A stretch of 64,000 bases of DNA from Aurantiacibacter xanthus (GTDB lineage Bacteria > Pseudomonadota > Alphaproteobacteria > Sphingomonadales > Sphingomonadaceae): contig NZ_QXFM01000117.1 in the NCBI RefSeq assembly GCF_003584015.1, positions 1 through 64,000 on the forward strand, read 5' to 3'. This document shows, in pieces, positions 9,132 through 17,912 of this stretch (position 1 is the first letter of the stretch; each line of letters opens with the position of its first letter). The notes below the pieces were generated by a model. It saw nothing but the letters and a program-made list of their open reading frames with translations. It was not told the DNA's origin and ran no database searches. A program made the translations under genes and the position numbers.

Positions 9132-10016
9132 TTACTGCACCTGCCCTTCGACCGCCCTTGCGCGGCAGGTGGCAATGCGCGCGCGAAGCAGACGCGGATA
9201 GTCGGTCTGGATCACCGAGACACCGCGTTTGGCCAGATCGTCCAGCGCCGAACAGGCCGCCCAGGCATCGGGCAGGAGTGTGTCGATATCGCCCAGCGCA
9301 TTGGCCCAGATCCGCGCCGGGATTGCGGCGATGGCCTCGCTGGCATCGTGGTCGAGCGTCTCGGTATCGCCGTGCACGATAGCCACCGGAAACAGCCCCC
9401 GGTTCTTCTCCGCCAAGGTGGCGTCGGGGCGCAGGCGGGTCATCACCGCGATGGCCGGGAGCAGCCTGCGGGCTTCGCGCAAGGTCTCGCTGTCGCTGTC
9501 GAACACGATAACCTGATCGGCCATGCCCAGCCCCTCGACCACGGCCATCACCGGGGCGACCCGGTCGGTCTTCATATCGAGATCGACCAGAATGCGCCCG
9601 CAACTGCGCCGCAGCATCTCGACAAGGCTCGGCGGCGGGGTGTCGCCACCCTTCAGCCGCAGCGCGCGCAGTTCGGCATAGGTCATGTCTTCGGCCAGGC
9701 CCGTGCCATTGGTGGTGCGATCCACCGTGCTGTCGTGCATGATGAACGGCACCCCGTCGCGCGACACGCGCACGTCGATTTCGAGCACGTCGGCCCCGTT
9801 CGCCACCGCTTCGTCAACCGCCGCGAGCGCGTTTTCGGGCGCGTTGAGATGTCCGCCGCGATGCGATGCGATCAGCACCGGGCCGGTGGAGTCGTGCAAA
9901 TCGGCCTGCAATTGCGCGATGCGTGCGGTGTCGCCGCAAACCGGGGTGGCCAGCACAGGCGTTGCGGTTACCGCCAGCAGCATCGTGACGGCGAAGGTCA
10001 GAGGGGTCTTGATCAT
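9132..10016 (-). CDS. periplasmic glycerophosphodiester phosphodiesterase
   Basis: 294-aa enzyme predicted to hydrolyse glycerophosphodiesters to sn-glycerol 3-phosphate and an alcohol in the periplasm. A signal peptide (MIKTPLTFAVTMLLAVTATPVLA) precedes a GDPD TIM barrel. The signature residues are present: His52-Arg53 (SHRGG), Glu61 (APENA), Glu79 and Asp81 (LEIDV) and His94 (IMHD). I placed the start at the ATG giving MIKTPL because the upstream extension of the frame would put a Gly/Cys/Pro-rich tail before the signal peptide. It follows a TonB receptor by 70 bp and is the second GDPD of the locus. Confidence 0.93.
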   Translation of the reverse strand: MIKTPLTFAVTMLLAVTATPVLATPVCGDTARIAQLQADLHDSTGPVLIASHRGGHLNAPENALAAVDEAVANGADVLEIDVRVSRDGVPFIMHDSTVDRTTNGTGLAEDMTYAELRALRLKGGDTPPPSLVEMLRRSCGRILVDLDMKTDRVAPVMAVVEGLGMADQVIVFDSDSETLREARRLLPAIAVMTRLRPDATLAEKNRGLFPVAIVHGDTETLDHDASEAIAAIPARIWANALGDIDTLLPDAWAACSALDDLAKRGVSVIQTDYPRLLRARIATCRARAVEGQVQ

Positions 10017-10086
10017 GTCGATGTCCTTCCCAAACGGGCGAGGAGGCGGACGCACGCAGCACCCGCCTCCCGCCACCAGTGCCCGA

Positions 10087-12792
10087 TCAGAAGCGGCCCG
10101 AAACGCCGAGCCAGAGCACCCGGCCCTTCTGGCTGCGTTCGGCCACCAGCTGGCCGGTCGGCATTTCGCGGTAGTATTCGATCTCGGACCTGGTGAGGTT
10201 CTGGCCTTCCGCGATCAGCGTGAAATTGTCGCTTACACTGTAGCGGACCTGCGCCGAGACCTCGCCGCGACGGCGGCTGAAGATGTCGAACACCTCGGCA
10301 TCCTCGTTGATCGACTTCAGGTAGTTGCCGACATGGTTGTAGGCCACCGAGGCGCCGAAGCGGTCGGTCTCGTAGGACAGCGTCGCGTTGGCGAGGAACT
10401 TGGGCTGACCTTCGAGCCCGTTCACGTTGCGCAGCGTCTCATCTGCCTGCACCACGGTCTGCTCGCCGTCGATGAAGGTGGCATTGGCCGAAAGCACGAA
10501 GTTGCCGAGGAAGCTGTCAGTATAGTCCTGAAAGTCCTGCCGTGCCGACAGTTCAAGGCCCTTCAGCTTGGCCGCCTGCGAGTTCATCGGCGTGGTCACG
10601 CGTGCCGTGTAGGTTTCCCCTTCATAGACAAAGCCATCGAGCGTGATGTTCTGGGTGAATATCAGGTCCTTGATGTCCTTGTAGAAGGCCGCCACTGACA
10701 GCAGGCTGCCCCGCCCCGCATACCATTCCAGCGACAGATCGAAGTTGTTCGAGGTGCGCGGCTTCAGATCAGGATTGCCGCGCGTGATCGAGATGACGTT
10801 GTCTTCGCTATCCTCGGGCAGGCCGATGCTTTCGCCGATGGCATAGTAGTTGAAGTCGGGCCGGCCGATGGTCTTCGAGTACCCGGCGCGCAGCACGAAC
10901 CCTTCACCGAACTGGTAGCTGGCGATCACCGAGGGCAGGAAATAGTCATAGGTCGCGCGGCGATGGCTACGCACATATTGCGCCGCATCGTTGGGCTCCT
11001 TCGGCAGGTTCTTGTCCTGCAACCACAGGTCAATGTTGTTGACCGTCTGGTCATAGCGCAGGCCCGCGCGCAGGTTGAAGGCGTCGGTGCGGTAGTTGGC
11101 CTCGACATAGGCGGCGAAGATCTGCTCGTTGATGTCGTAGTCGCTGGAAATGTCGGTGTCGCTGTCGTCCGAGGTGATCGGCGTGCCCGCCGCCTGCCAT
11201 GCGGCGCGATAGGCATTGTCGTCGATGAACAGGAAGTCGACATCGCTGTCGGTGGTGGGCAGGCGCACGCCGCGCACGAAGTTCTCCATCGTCGCCCTAT
11301 CGCTCGCGTTGAGCAGGCCGGAGAGACGGTTTTCGTCGAACAGCTGGTCGGTGCTGGAGTAGCTCACCCCGGCATTGAACCCGAGGCCGCGGTCGTCCCT
11401 GTCGAAGTTGTACGACAGGTCGGCCGAACCGAAAGTGAGGTTCTGCGCCGCGCGCTGGGTGATGTGCTGGATATAGCCTTCCTCGTAGTTCGCGGCATCG
11501 TTGACGTAGGCCGGGTCGTAGAAATCGAGCACCGGGAAGCCCGCGCCGAGATCGTAGGAGAAGGCGCTCTCGGGAAGGTTGTTGGCGGTGCTGAACTTCG
11601 AGCGGTCGCGGATGGTGTTGAGGCGTGCGCGCGAGTGGCTGCCACGCAGCTCAAGGCTCAGGGCATCGTTCAGCGTCTGGTCGACGAGGCCCGAGACCAC
11701 GAAGGTCTCGCGCTTTTGCGGCTGGTGCGAATAGCCGAGCGAGGTGCGACCCTGCGCCCATTCGCCATAGGTCTCCGTCTGGTTCGCAGGCGCGATCTTG
11801 TCGTTGGCCGTGGCGAGATACTCGTTCCGGATCTCGTCCTCTTCCTGATAGAAGTAGCCGGTGTAGATCGAGGCATAGGTGCTCTCGGACGGATCGTATT
11901 CGAGCTTCATCACGCCCGAGGCGCGCGTGACCTTGTCGTCATAAACGAAGATCTGGTTGCGCGAGGCCGCCGAATAGCCGTTGGTGTCGGTGATGTCGGC
12001 ATAGTCGACCTGCTGGTTCGAGCCGGTGCGATAGATGCGATAGCTGCTGTCGACCGCGCCCGGTTTCTGGTCGTAGTTGCTCGAATAGTAACGCGCAAAG
12101 GAGCCGGAGACCACGAGGCCCCAGTCGCGGTTGGCGCCAAAGGGGGTGGAGAAAGTGGCGTCGGCGCGCACGTTCTGGCCCTGATCCATATCGGCGGCGC
12201 CAGCGGTGGAGTTGTCGCCAATCGAGGCGCGCACCGCGAGCGAGGTGCGGTTGCTGTCGAAGGCGCTGGCTGTGATGAGGTCGAGCTGGCCGCTCAACGC
12301 ATGCGGGTCGAGGTTCGCGGTGATGGTCTTGATCGCGTCGATCCGGCTGACGAACGAGGGCGGCAACAGCTCGATGCGCGCACCCCGGCTGGAACTGGAA
12401 GTGGTGGCGAGCGGCATGCCGTCGATGGTCACCTGGTTGTAGGCCGAGCCGATGCCGCGGATCATCACGCTTTCGGCAAGGTCGGGCGAGCGGTCGTCGG
12501 CGGTGCCGAAGTCGGGCACCAGCGCGAGGCCGGGAATGCGCTGGGCGACCTGCGCGATGGTGAGGTCGGGCAGCAGCCCTGCCTGATCCTGGGCGATGGA
12601 ATCGGTAATGCCGGTGGCGTCGCGCTTGGCCTCCACCGCCGCGACGTTCGAAAGGCGATAGCCCTGCACGACCAGAACGCTGCGGTCTTCGTCCTGATCC
12701 GGCTCGCTCTGGGCCATGGCGGCGCTGTGGCCGAGGGCAAGCGCGAGCACCGAGGTGGCGGCGGCGCAGGAAAGGCGGGAAATACGGGTCAT
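10087..12792 (-). CDS. TonB-dependent receptor between two phosphodiesterase genes
   Basis: 901-aa outer-membrane receptor without an STN domain. A signal peptide (SCAAATSVLALALGHSAAMAQ) is followed by the plug (QAGLLPDLTIAQVAQRIPGLALVPDF ... NQVTIDGMPLATT) and a barrel with the usual receptor features (DLKPRTSNNFDLSLEWY) and a terminal aromatic strand (LWLGVSGRF). It lies between two glycerophosphodiesterase genes, 77 bp after one and 70 bp before the other, so uptake of a phosphodiester or its released headgroup is a reasonable inference. The ATG at 12792 is favoured over an in-frame TTG three codons upstream. Confidence 0.92.
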   Translation of the reverse strand: MTRISRLSCAAATSVLALALGHSAAMAQSEPDQDEDRSVLVVQGYRLSNVAAVEAKRDATGITDSIAQDQAGLLPDLTIAQVAQRIPGLALVPDFGTADDRSPDLAESVMIRGIGSAYNQVTIDGMPLATTSSSSRGARIELLPPSFVSRIDAIKTITANLDPHALSGQLDLITASAFDSNRTSLAVRASIGDNSTAGAADMDQGQNVRADATFSTPFGANRDWGLVVSGSFARYYSSNYDQKPGAVDSSYRIYRTGSNQQVDYADITDTNGYSAASRNQIFVYDDKVTRASGVMKLEYDPSESTYASIYTGYFYQEEDEIRNEYLATANDKIAPANQTETYGEWAQGRTSLGYSHQPQKRETFVVSGLVDQTLNDALSLELRGSHSRARLNTIRDRSKFSTANNLPESAFSYDLGAGFPVLDFYDPAYVNDAANYEEGYIQHITQRAAQNLTFGSADLSYNFDRDDRGLGFNAGVSYSSTDQLFDENRLSGLLNASDRATMENFVRGVRLPTTDSDVDFLFIDDNAYRAAWQAAGTPITSDDSDTDISSDYDINEQIFAAYVEANYRTDAFNLRAGLRYDQTVNNIDLWLQDKNLPKEPNDAAQYVRSHRRATYDYFLPSVIASYQFGEGFVLRAGYSKTIGRPDFNYYAIGESIGLPEDSEDNVISITRGNPDLKPRTSNNFDLSLEWYAGRGSLLSVAAFYKDIKDLIFTQNITLDGFVYEGETYTARVTTPMNSQAAKLKGLELSARQDFQDYTDSFLGNFVLSANATFIDGEQTVVQADETLRNVNGLEGQPKFLANATLSYETDRFGASVAYNHVGNYLKSINEDAEVFDIFSRRRGEVSAQVRYSVSDNFTLIAEGQNLTRSEIEYYREMPTGQLVAERSQKGRVLWLGVSGRF

Positions 12793-12869
12793 GGGTAACA
12801 AGTCCTATTGCTTGAGGTCATTCGAAGTCGGTGATTGTTGTGAATTGGCGGCCACGGCAGGCCGCCGGC

Positions 12870-13850
12870 TCAGCCGCCCAAAGGGCAGCGGAAAGTGGTT
12901 GGCTGCACCTTGTCGAGGTAGGTGCGCAGGAGCAGCGGATAGTCGGTCTGGATGGCATCGACGCCCTCGGCGACCAGCGCGCCCCAAACGTGATCGGGAT
13001 CGGTCAGCGCCTGTTCGTCGTCGTAGATGCGGCCCGAAAGGCTGTTCACCCAGAAGCGCGCACAGCGCGCGCGGATCAGCGGCGCGACCACCGGCGTGAA
13101 GGCGCGCGTCTTGACGTCGATCTCGTAGCTGACGGGCCGGATCGGATCGTAGGCCGCGATATAGCCTTGCGGATCGCTGGCGAGATAAGGCTCGCGCAGG
13201 ATTGGCTGAAAGTTCACCTCACCCACCCACGGCGCATGTTGCAGCACCTCGGCCAGCGGGGCTTCGGCCTTGAACAGGATCTGATCCATATCGCCATGCT
13301 TCGCGATCAGAGCGAGCACCTGATCGGTCAGGTCGACCTTGGCGTCGAGATTGATCAGGATGCGCCCCCTGGCGGTGGCGAGCGCCTGCTCCAGCGTGGG
13401 CACACGGCGGTCGGTCAGCGGCGTGCCCCGCCCCTGCCCTTTGCGCAGATGAAGCTTGCGCACCTCGGCCCAGTCCATCTGGTCAAGCGGGCCCGAGCCA
13501 TCGGTCGTGCGGTCGAGCGTTGCATCGTGCAACAGCACCAGTTGCCCGTCGCGCGTTGCCCGCACGTCGAGTTCGACCATGTCGACCCCGGCGGCGATAC
13601 AGGCCTCGATCGCGTCGAGACTGTTTTCGGACGTTTCGCGCCAGCAGCCGCGATGCGCCACCACCATTACGGAGCCGTCGGGCCCGGCAAGGCGGCGTTC
13701 AAGCTCAGCCGTACGCGAAGAGACTGTCGCAAACGGCTGAGCAGGCTGAACGCAGGCAGCCAGCAACAGGCACGGCACAAGCGCCAGTAATGCAGGCGTG
13801 CGGGTGCATGCGCGCACCATGCGCGCGCAAAAGCGCTGGAGCTTTGTCAT
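12870..13850 (-). CDS. glycerophosphodiester phosphodiesterase lipoprotein
   Basis: 326-aa GDPD enzyme with a lipoprotein signal (LLALVPCLLLAAC, lipid Cys at 33), so it should be membrane-anchored facing the periplasm. Active-site signature: His66-Arg67 (AHRG), Glu75 (SENS), Glu93 and Asp95 (VELDV) and His108 (LLHD). It is the first gene of a minus-strand run that continues with a TonB receptor and a second, soluble GDPD. The ATG is preceded by a good ribosome binding site (GAGGGA, 5-nt spacing), which itself is one arm of a 10-bp inverted repeat in the leader. Confidence 0.93.
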   Translation of the reverse strand: MTKLQRFCARMVRACTRTPALLALVPCLLLAACVQPAQPFATVSSRTAELERRLAGPDGSVMVVAHRGCWRETSENSLDAIEACIAAGVDMVELDVRATRDGQLVLLHDATLDRTTDGSGPLDQMDWAEVRKLHLRKGQGRGTPLTDRRVPTLEQALATARGRILINLDAKVDLTDQVLALIAKHGDMDQILFKAEAPLAEVLQHAPWVGEVNFQPILREPYLASDPQGYIAAYDPIRPVSYEIDVKTRAFTPVVAPLIRARCARFWVNSLSGRIYDDEQALTDPDHVWGALVAEGVDAIQTDYPLLLRTYLDKVQPTTFRCPLGG

Positions 13851-13851
13851 C

Positions 13852-13911
13852 GGTGTCCCTCATTGCGAAGGCCAAGATCCCTGCGGCCTCACCCCCTTGA
13901 CGAGGGACACC
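13852..13911 (-). promoter_or_regulatory. leader inverted repeat covering the ribosome binding site of the GDPD gene
   Basis: GGTGTCCCTC at 13911-13902 and GAGGGACACC at 13861-13852 (minus-strand order) are exact complements of 10 bp separated by 40 nt. The second arm contains the Shine-Dalgarno GAGGGA and ends 1 nt before the ATG, so pairing in the mRNA would mask translation initiation. It could equally be a DNA operator. The surrounding non-coding stretch (13,851-14,151) also holds an AT-rich block (about 13,937-13,990) that is the likely promoter area, and the ald hairpin. Confidence 0.5.
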
Positions 13912-14093
13912 CGGAAATCTGACAGAGCCAGCGATCTATTTTTTCTGGAATCCCATATATTACTGATATTCCGCAGAAATATCTCACACCGCGCGGTTGC
14001 AAGCTATGGAGGAAGGCCGTCCGCCACGCCCTGGCGACCACAAGCGCCTTGTCGGTGCTCCCTTCACCTGAACGTGCCTGCAATCGACGACGA

Positions 14094-14126
14094 ACCGCGC
14101 TCCGGGTTGCTCACCCGGATCGCGGT
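14094..14126 (-). terminator. hairpin downstream of alanine dehydrogenase
   Basis: ACCGCG-C-TCCGGGT, loop TGCTC, ACCCGGA-T-CGCGGT: a 13-bp stem with one internal mismatch, 25 nt past the ald stop. The T tract after the stem on the minus strand is weak (TTCGTCG), so it is a candidate intrinsic terminator or a 3' stabiliser. Confidence 0.5.
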
Positions 14127-14151
14127 CCTGCCCGTCTCGTGGTGCCGGAGA

Positions 14152-15267
14152 CTATCCCAGCAGCGATGCCACCGGCACATAGTCGTAGCCAAGGTCATGG
14201 GCCACAGCCTCGTAGGTGACCTGGCCCTCGTGCACGTTGAGGCCCGCTGCCAGATCGGCATCGGCCTTCAGCGCCGCCTTCCAGCCCTTGTTCGCAATGC
14301 GCAAAGCATGCGGCAAGGTCACGTTGTTGAGCGCATAGGTGCTGGTCCGCGCGACAGCGCCCGGCATGTTGGCCACGCAGTAGTGGACGATGTCGTCGAC
14401 CACATAGGTCGGTTCGGCGTGGGTCGTCGCCTTCGATGTTTCGAAGCAGCCGCCCTGATCGATCGCCACGTCGACCAGCACGGACCCCGACTGCATGGTG
14501 GAGAGCATTTCGCGGGTGACCAGTTTCGGCGCTGCGGCACCGGGGATCAGCACCGCGCCCACCACCAGATCGGCCTCGGCCACCTGCGCGGCCAGCGCGG
14601 CATGGCTGGAGAACAGCGTGTGCGCACGGCCTTCGAAGTGGTTGTCGAGCCGTTCGAGCACGGTCGGATCGCGGTCGAGGATGGTGACGTCGGCGCCCAT
14701 GCCGACCGCCATCTGCGCGGCATTGATGCCGACCACGCCGCCGCCGATAACCACGACCTTGCCCGGCAGCACGCCAGGCACGCCGCCCAGCAACACGCCG
14801 CGCCCGCCTTGCGCCTTCTGCAAGGCTGTCGCGCCGGCCTGGATCGACATGCGACCGGCGACCTGACTCATCGGCTTGAGCAGCGGCAGCGAATTGCCCG
14901 GCCCGGTGACGGTCTCGTAGGCAATAGCCGTCACACCCGACTTGACCAGATCGGCGGTCTGCTCCGCGTCGGGCGCAAGGTGCAGGTAGGTGTAAAGGAT
15001 TTGCCCCTTGCGCAGCTGCGCGCGTTCGACGGCTTGCGGCTCCTTGACCTTCACCACCATTTCGCACTCGGCGAAGATTTCGGCTGCGGTGGCCTTGATC
15101 GTCGCACCAGCGGCGACATAGTGTTCGTCACTCGATCCGATGCCGTCGCCCGCGCCTGTCTCCACCCAGACCTCGTGGCCGTTCAAGACCAGTTCCTCTG
15201 CGCTTTCCGGTGTCAGGCCGACCCGGTATTCATGGTTCTTGATCTCTCTTACCGTGCCGACACGCAT
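14152..15267 (-). CDS. ald: alanine dehydrogenase
   Basis: 371-aa cytosolic NAD-dependent L-alanine dehydrogenase, interconverting alanine and pyruvate plus ammonia. Length is standard. The catalytic Lys75 (VKVKEP) and His96 (YTYLHLA) are in place, as is the Rossmann motif [14 protein letters not shown] and the N-terminal [20 protein letters not shown] typical of the family. The start has a GGAG seven nt upstream. The gene is divergent from an Lrp/AsnC-type regulator, the usual arrangement for amino-acid-inducible ald genes. Confidence 0.96.
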   Translation of the reverse strand: MRVGTVREIKNHEYRVGLTPESAEELVLNGHEVWVETGAGDGIGSSDEHYVAAGATIKATAAEIFAECEMVVKVKEPQAVERAQLRKGQILYTYLHLAPDAEQTADLVKSGVTAIAYETVTGPGNSLPLLKPMSQVAGRMSIQAGATALQKAQGGRGVLLGGVPGVLPGKVVVIGGGVVGINAAQMAVGMGADVTILDRDPTVLERLDNHFEGRAHTLFSSHAALAAQVAEADLVVGAVLIPGAAAPKLVTREMLSTMQSGSVLVDVAIDQGGCFETSKATTHAEPTYVVDDIVHYCVANMPGAVARTSTYALNNVTLPHALRIANKGWKAALKADADLAAGLNVHEGQVTYEAVAHDLGYDYVPVASLLG

Positions 15268-15338
15268 CGCTTTGCTCCTTCAGATTTGGAGCGGCGAAGG
15301 TATCTCAAGCGCCCTGCCATTTCTTTTCGTTTTTTGTA

Positions 15339-15356
15339 CAATCATTACGATAATTG
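15339..15356. promoter_or_regulatory. imperfect dyad between ald and the Lrp-type regulator
   Basis: CAATCATTACGATAATTG reads as a partial palindrome (12 of 18 positions match its reverse complement) in the AT-rich 130-bp divergent intergenic region. Lrp/AsnC proteins bind AT-rich imperfect dyads, so this is a candidate operator. A further small dyad, GTTT-CAT-AAAC, lies at 15,370-15,380. Confidence 0.4.
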
Positions 15357-15397
15357 GGATATAGTCTCGTTTCATAAACAATCATCGGGAGAAATTT

Positions 15398-15853
15398 GTG
15401 GACCCCATCGACCGGTCGCTGCTGCGCGCATTGCAAACGGATTCGTCACGCTCGATCGCCGAGCTCGCGGACAGCGTCGGGGCATCCTCATCGAGCTGTC
15501 ATCGGCGGATCAAATCACTCGAAGCAGCGCACATCATCACCGGATATTCGGCGCTGCTCGATCCGGTCCGGCTGGGACTGAAGCTCCACGCTTTCGTGGA
15601 GATAACGCTCGAAAGCCAGAGCCGAACCGCAATGGAGCGGTTCGAGGCGGCCGTTGCTCAGTTCGACGACATCCTCGAATGCCACCTCACCTCGGGCAAT
15701 GCCGACTACATCGTGCGCATCGCCGCGCGTGACCTCGAACATTTCGACAAGATCCACCGCGAGTGCCTGTCGCTGCTGCCCGGCGTCAGCTCGATGCGAT
15801 CCAGCTTCGCGATCCGCACGATCAAGCGGTGGAAGGGCTACCCGACCGGATAG
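15398..15853 (+). CDS. Lrp/AsnC family transcriptional regulator
   Basis: 151-aa DNA-binding regulator. A winged-helix domain occupies about 1-60 (DPIDRSLLRALQTDSSRSIAELADSVGASSSSCHRRIKSLE) and an amino-acid-sensing RAM domain about 70-148 (HLTSGNADYIVRIAARDLEHFDKI). The start is GTG, preceded by GGGAGAA at 5-nt spacing. It is divergent from ald and most likely activates that gene in response to alanine; direct evidence is limited to the arrangement. Confidence 0.92.
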   Translation: MDPIDRSLLRALQTDSSRSIAELADSVGASSSSCHRRIKSLEAAHIITGYSALLDPVRLGLKLHAFVEITLESQSRTAMERFEAAVAQFDDILECHLTSGNADYIVRIAARDLEHFDKIHRECLSLLPGVSSMRSSFAIRTIKRWKGYPTG

Positions 15854-15865
15854 CCCTCGCGGCCC

Positions 15866-17296
15866 TCAGCCAAGGCCACCGAGCAAGCAGTATTTGATGG
15901 TCATATAGTCGGCGAGGCCATGGCTCGACCCTTCGCGGCCGAACCCCGATTCCTTCACCCCGCCGAACGGGGCAACCTCGGTGGAGATAAGGCCGTCGTT
16001 CACACCGACCATGCCGCATTCGAGTGCCTCCATCACCCGCCACTGGCGAGCGGCGTCGGCGGTGTAGAAGTAGGCTGCGAGACCATAGGGCGTGTCGTTG
16101 GCGATCCGCAGCGCTTCGGCTTCGTCCGAAAAGCGGATGACGGGCGCAACGGGACCGAAGATTTCCTCATGCGCAATGTCCATGTCAGTGGTGACGTCGG
16201 CCAGCACCATGGGGGCATGGAAGGCCCCGCCTTGCGGCACGTCCGCAAGCTCTCCAACCGGACGCGCGCCCTGCGCCTGCGCCTGCGCGACCAGACCTGC
16301 GACCCGGGCCGCTTCCCTGTGGCTCACCAGCGGGCCCATGGCGGAGGGATTGGCCACGCCGTCGCCCACCGTCATCGCACCGACCCGCGCGGCCAGCTTT
16401 TCGACGAAGGCGTCGTAGATGCCGTCCTGAACCAGAAAGCGGTTGGCACAAACACAGGTCTGCCCGGCATTGCGATAGCGCGACGCGATGGCCCCTTCGA
16501 CGGCGCGATCGAGATCGGCATCGTCGAACACGATGAAGGGCGCGTTGCCGCCCAGCTCAAGGCTGAGGCGCTTCACCTGCCCCGCCGCCTTGGCCATGAT
16601 CACCTTGCCCACCGCCGTCGAGCCGGTGAAACTGATCTTGCGGACCGCGCGGTGGGTGCAGAACAGGTCACCGGCATCGGAGGATTTGACCGCAGGCGCG
16701 ACGCGGAACAGGTCGTGCGGGATACCCGCCTCCTGCGCCAGCGCCTCCAGTGCGAGTGCGGAAAGCGGCGTCATTTCGGCAGGCTTGACGATGATCGAGC
16801 AGCCCGCGGCGAGCGCCGGGCCCACCTTGCGGGTGATCATCGCCAGCGGAAAATTCCACGGGGTGATGGCCGCGCAAGTGCCGACCGGCTGGCGCAGGGT
16901 GACGATCCGCTTGCCCTCGGCATGGGTGGGGATCACCTCGCCATAGGCCCGGCGCGCCTCTTCCGCGAACCATTCGATGAAGGCCGCCCCGTATTTCACT
17001 TCGCCGCGTGCTTCATCGAGCGGCTTGCCGCTCTCCAGGGTCATCAGCCGCGCGAGGTCTTCGGTATGCGCAATGATGAGGTCGTACCACGCGCGCAGGA
17101 TATCGCTGCGCTGCTTTGCCGTGCGGGCCGCCCAGCCGTGGCGCGCGGCCTCGGCAGCGTCGATTATCCGGGTCAGCGCATCGGTATCGTAGCGGCGCAC
17201 GGTGGCGACCTGCGATCCGTTCGCCGGATTGGTCACGACAAGCCCGTTTGCGTCAAGCTGTTCGGGCCGCAGAAGCTGCAGGGAAGGTTCGGTCAT
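15866..17296 (-). CDS. NAD(P)-dependent aldehyde dehydrogenase, succinate-semialdehyde dehydrogenase-like
   Basis: 476-aa aldehyde dehydrogenase oxidising an aldehyde to its acid in the cytosol. Catalytic Cys281 (NAGQTCVCAN) and general base Glu247 (LELGGNAP) are present, as are ITPWNFP and the cofactor loop SFTGSTAVGK. The combination QTCVCANR with the CNAP-like LELGGNAPFIV is typical of the GabD group, which accept semialdehydes such as succinate semialdehyde, but the substrate is not fixed by sequence. It is the last gene of the minus-strand catabolic run and converges with the Lrp gene with only 12 bp between stops. Confidence 0.9.
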   Translation of the reverse strand: MTEPSLQLLRPEQLDANGLVVTNPANGSQVATVRRYDTDALTRIIDAAEAARHGWAARTAKQRSDILRAWYDLIIAHTEDLARLMTLESGKPLDEARGEVKYGAAFIEWFAEEARRAYGEVIPTHAEGKRIVTLRQPVGTCAAITPWNFPLAMITRKVGPALAAGCSIIVKPAEMTPLSALALEALAQEAGIPHDLFRVAPAVKSSDAGDLFCTHRAVRKISFTGSTAVGKVIMAKAAGQVKRLSLELGGNAPFIVFDDADLDRAVEGAIASRYRNAGQTCVCANRFLVQDGIYDAFVEKLAARVGAMTVGDGVANPSAMGPLVSHREAARVAGLVAQAQAQGARPVGELADVPQGGAFHAPMVLADVTTDMDIAHEEIFGPVAPVIRFSDEAEALRIANDTPYGLAAYFYTADAARQWRVMEALECGMVGVNDGLISTEVAPFGGVKESGFGREGSSHGLADYMTIKYCLLGGLG

Positions 17297-17326
17297 CGTC
17301 AGGGTCTTTCCGGGGAAATGGATCGG

Positions 17327-17896
17327 CTAGAGCATCCGCGGCAGGACGTCGGTCTCGCCGCCCTTGTCGTGCAGGCGATGCTTCACCGCTCCGGCCGCAT
17401 GCAGGACAACCAGCGCCAGAAGGATGTAAGCACCGTATTCGTGAAGTTCGTGATAGACGGCAAAGGCATCGTCATTCTTCGGCAGCAGTTCGGGCACTTC
17501 CAGGCCGAAGAACGGCACGCCGTCGCTCTGCGTGAAGCTCGACGACATCGCGTAGCCGAACATCGGCGTCACGATTGTCAGCACCATGATCGCGCGGTGG
17601 ACGACATGCGACAGCGTCTTCTCCCACGGCTTCAGACTGTCCGGCGTGGACGGCAGGATACGCCGGTTGTTCCAGCGGATAAACAGATGCGTGAGCGCCA
17701 GCAGCCAAACGACAAGGCCGAACTGCTTGTGGTTGGGATAGAACAGGTCGAAGGTCGCCATGGGCGTGGTTTCCGGCAGGCTGGTCATATACCAGCCGGA
17801 CCAGATCAGCCCGAGGATCAACACGGCCCGCGTCCAGTGCAACAGCCGCATCGACAACGGGTACTTCGCTCTCGCCTCTTCAGTGTTTGCGTGCAT
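17327..17896 (-). CDS. cytochrome b561
   Basis: 189-aa integral membrane di-heme cytochrome with four hydrophobic segments. Candidate heme ligands are His in LLHWTRAVL, HKQFGLVVW/LTHLFIRW, and HEYGAYILLALVVLHAAGAVKHRL near the C terminus, matching the prokaryotic b561 family. These proteins pass electrons between quinol and periplasmic acceptors or dispose of reductant. I chose the second ATG (MHANTEEA) because GGAGG lies 8 nt before it; the first ATG six nt upstream has the ribosome binding site almost touching. It sits between the SDR and aldehyde dehydrogenase genes of a catabolic operon, perhaps taking electrons from one of the oxidations. Confidence 0.88.
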   Translation of the reverse strand: MHANTEEARAKYPLSMRLLHWTRAVLILGLIWSGWYMTSLPETTPMATFDLFYPNHKQFGLVVWLLALTHLFIRWNNRRILPSTPDSLKPWEKTLSHVVHRAIMVLTIVTPMFGYAMSSSFTQSDGVPFFGLEVPELLPKNDDAFAVYHELHEYGAYILLALVVLHAAGAVKHRLHDKGGETDVLPRML

Positions 17897-17912
17897 GCTC
17901 ATCCCCTCCCCC

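Noticed and set aside
13937-13975. Possible Pho box in the leader region of the phosphodiesterase operon
   Set aside because: Phosphate regulation would make sense, but I found only a single CTGTCAG-like element at about 13,919-13,925 and no properly spaced direct repeat of CTGTCAT type.
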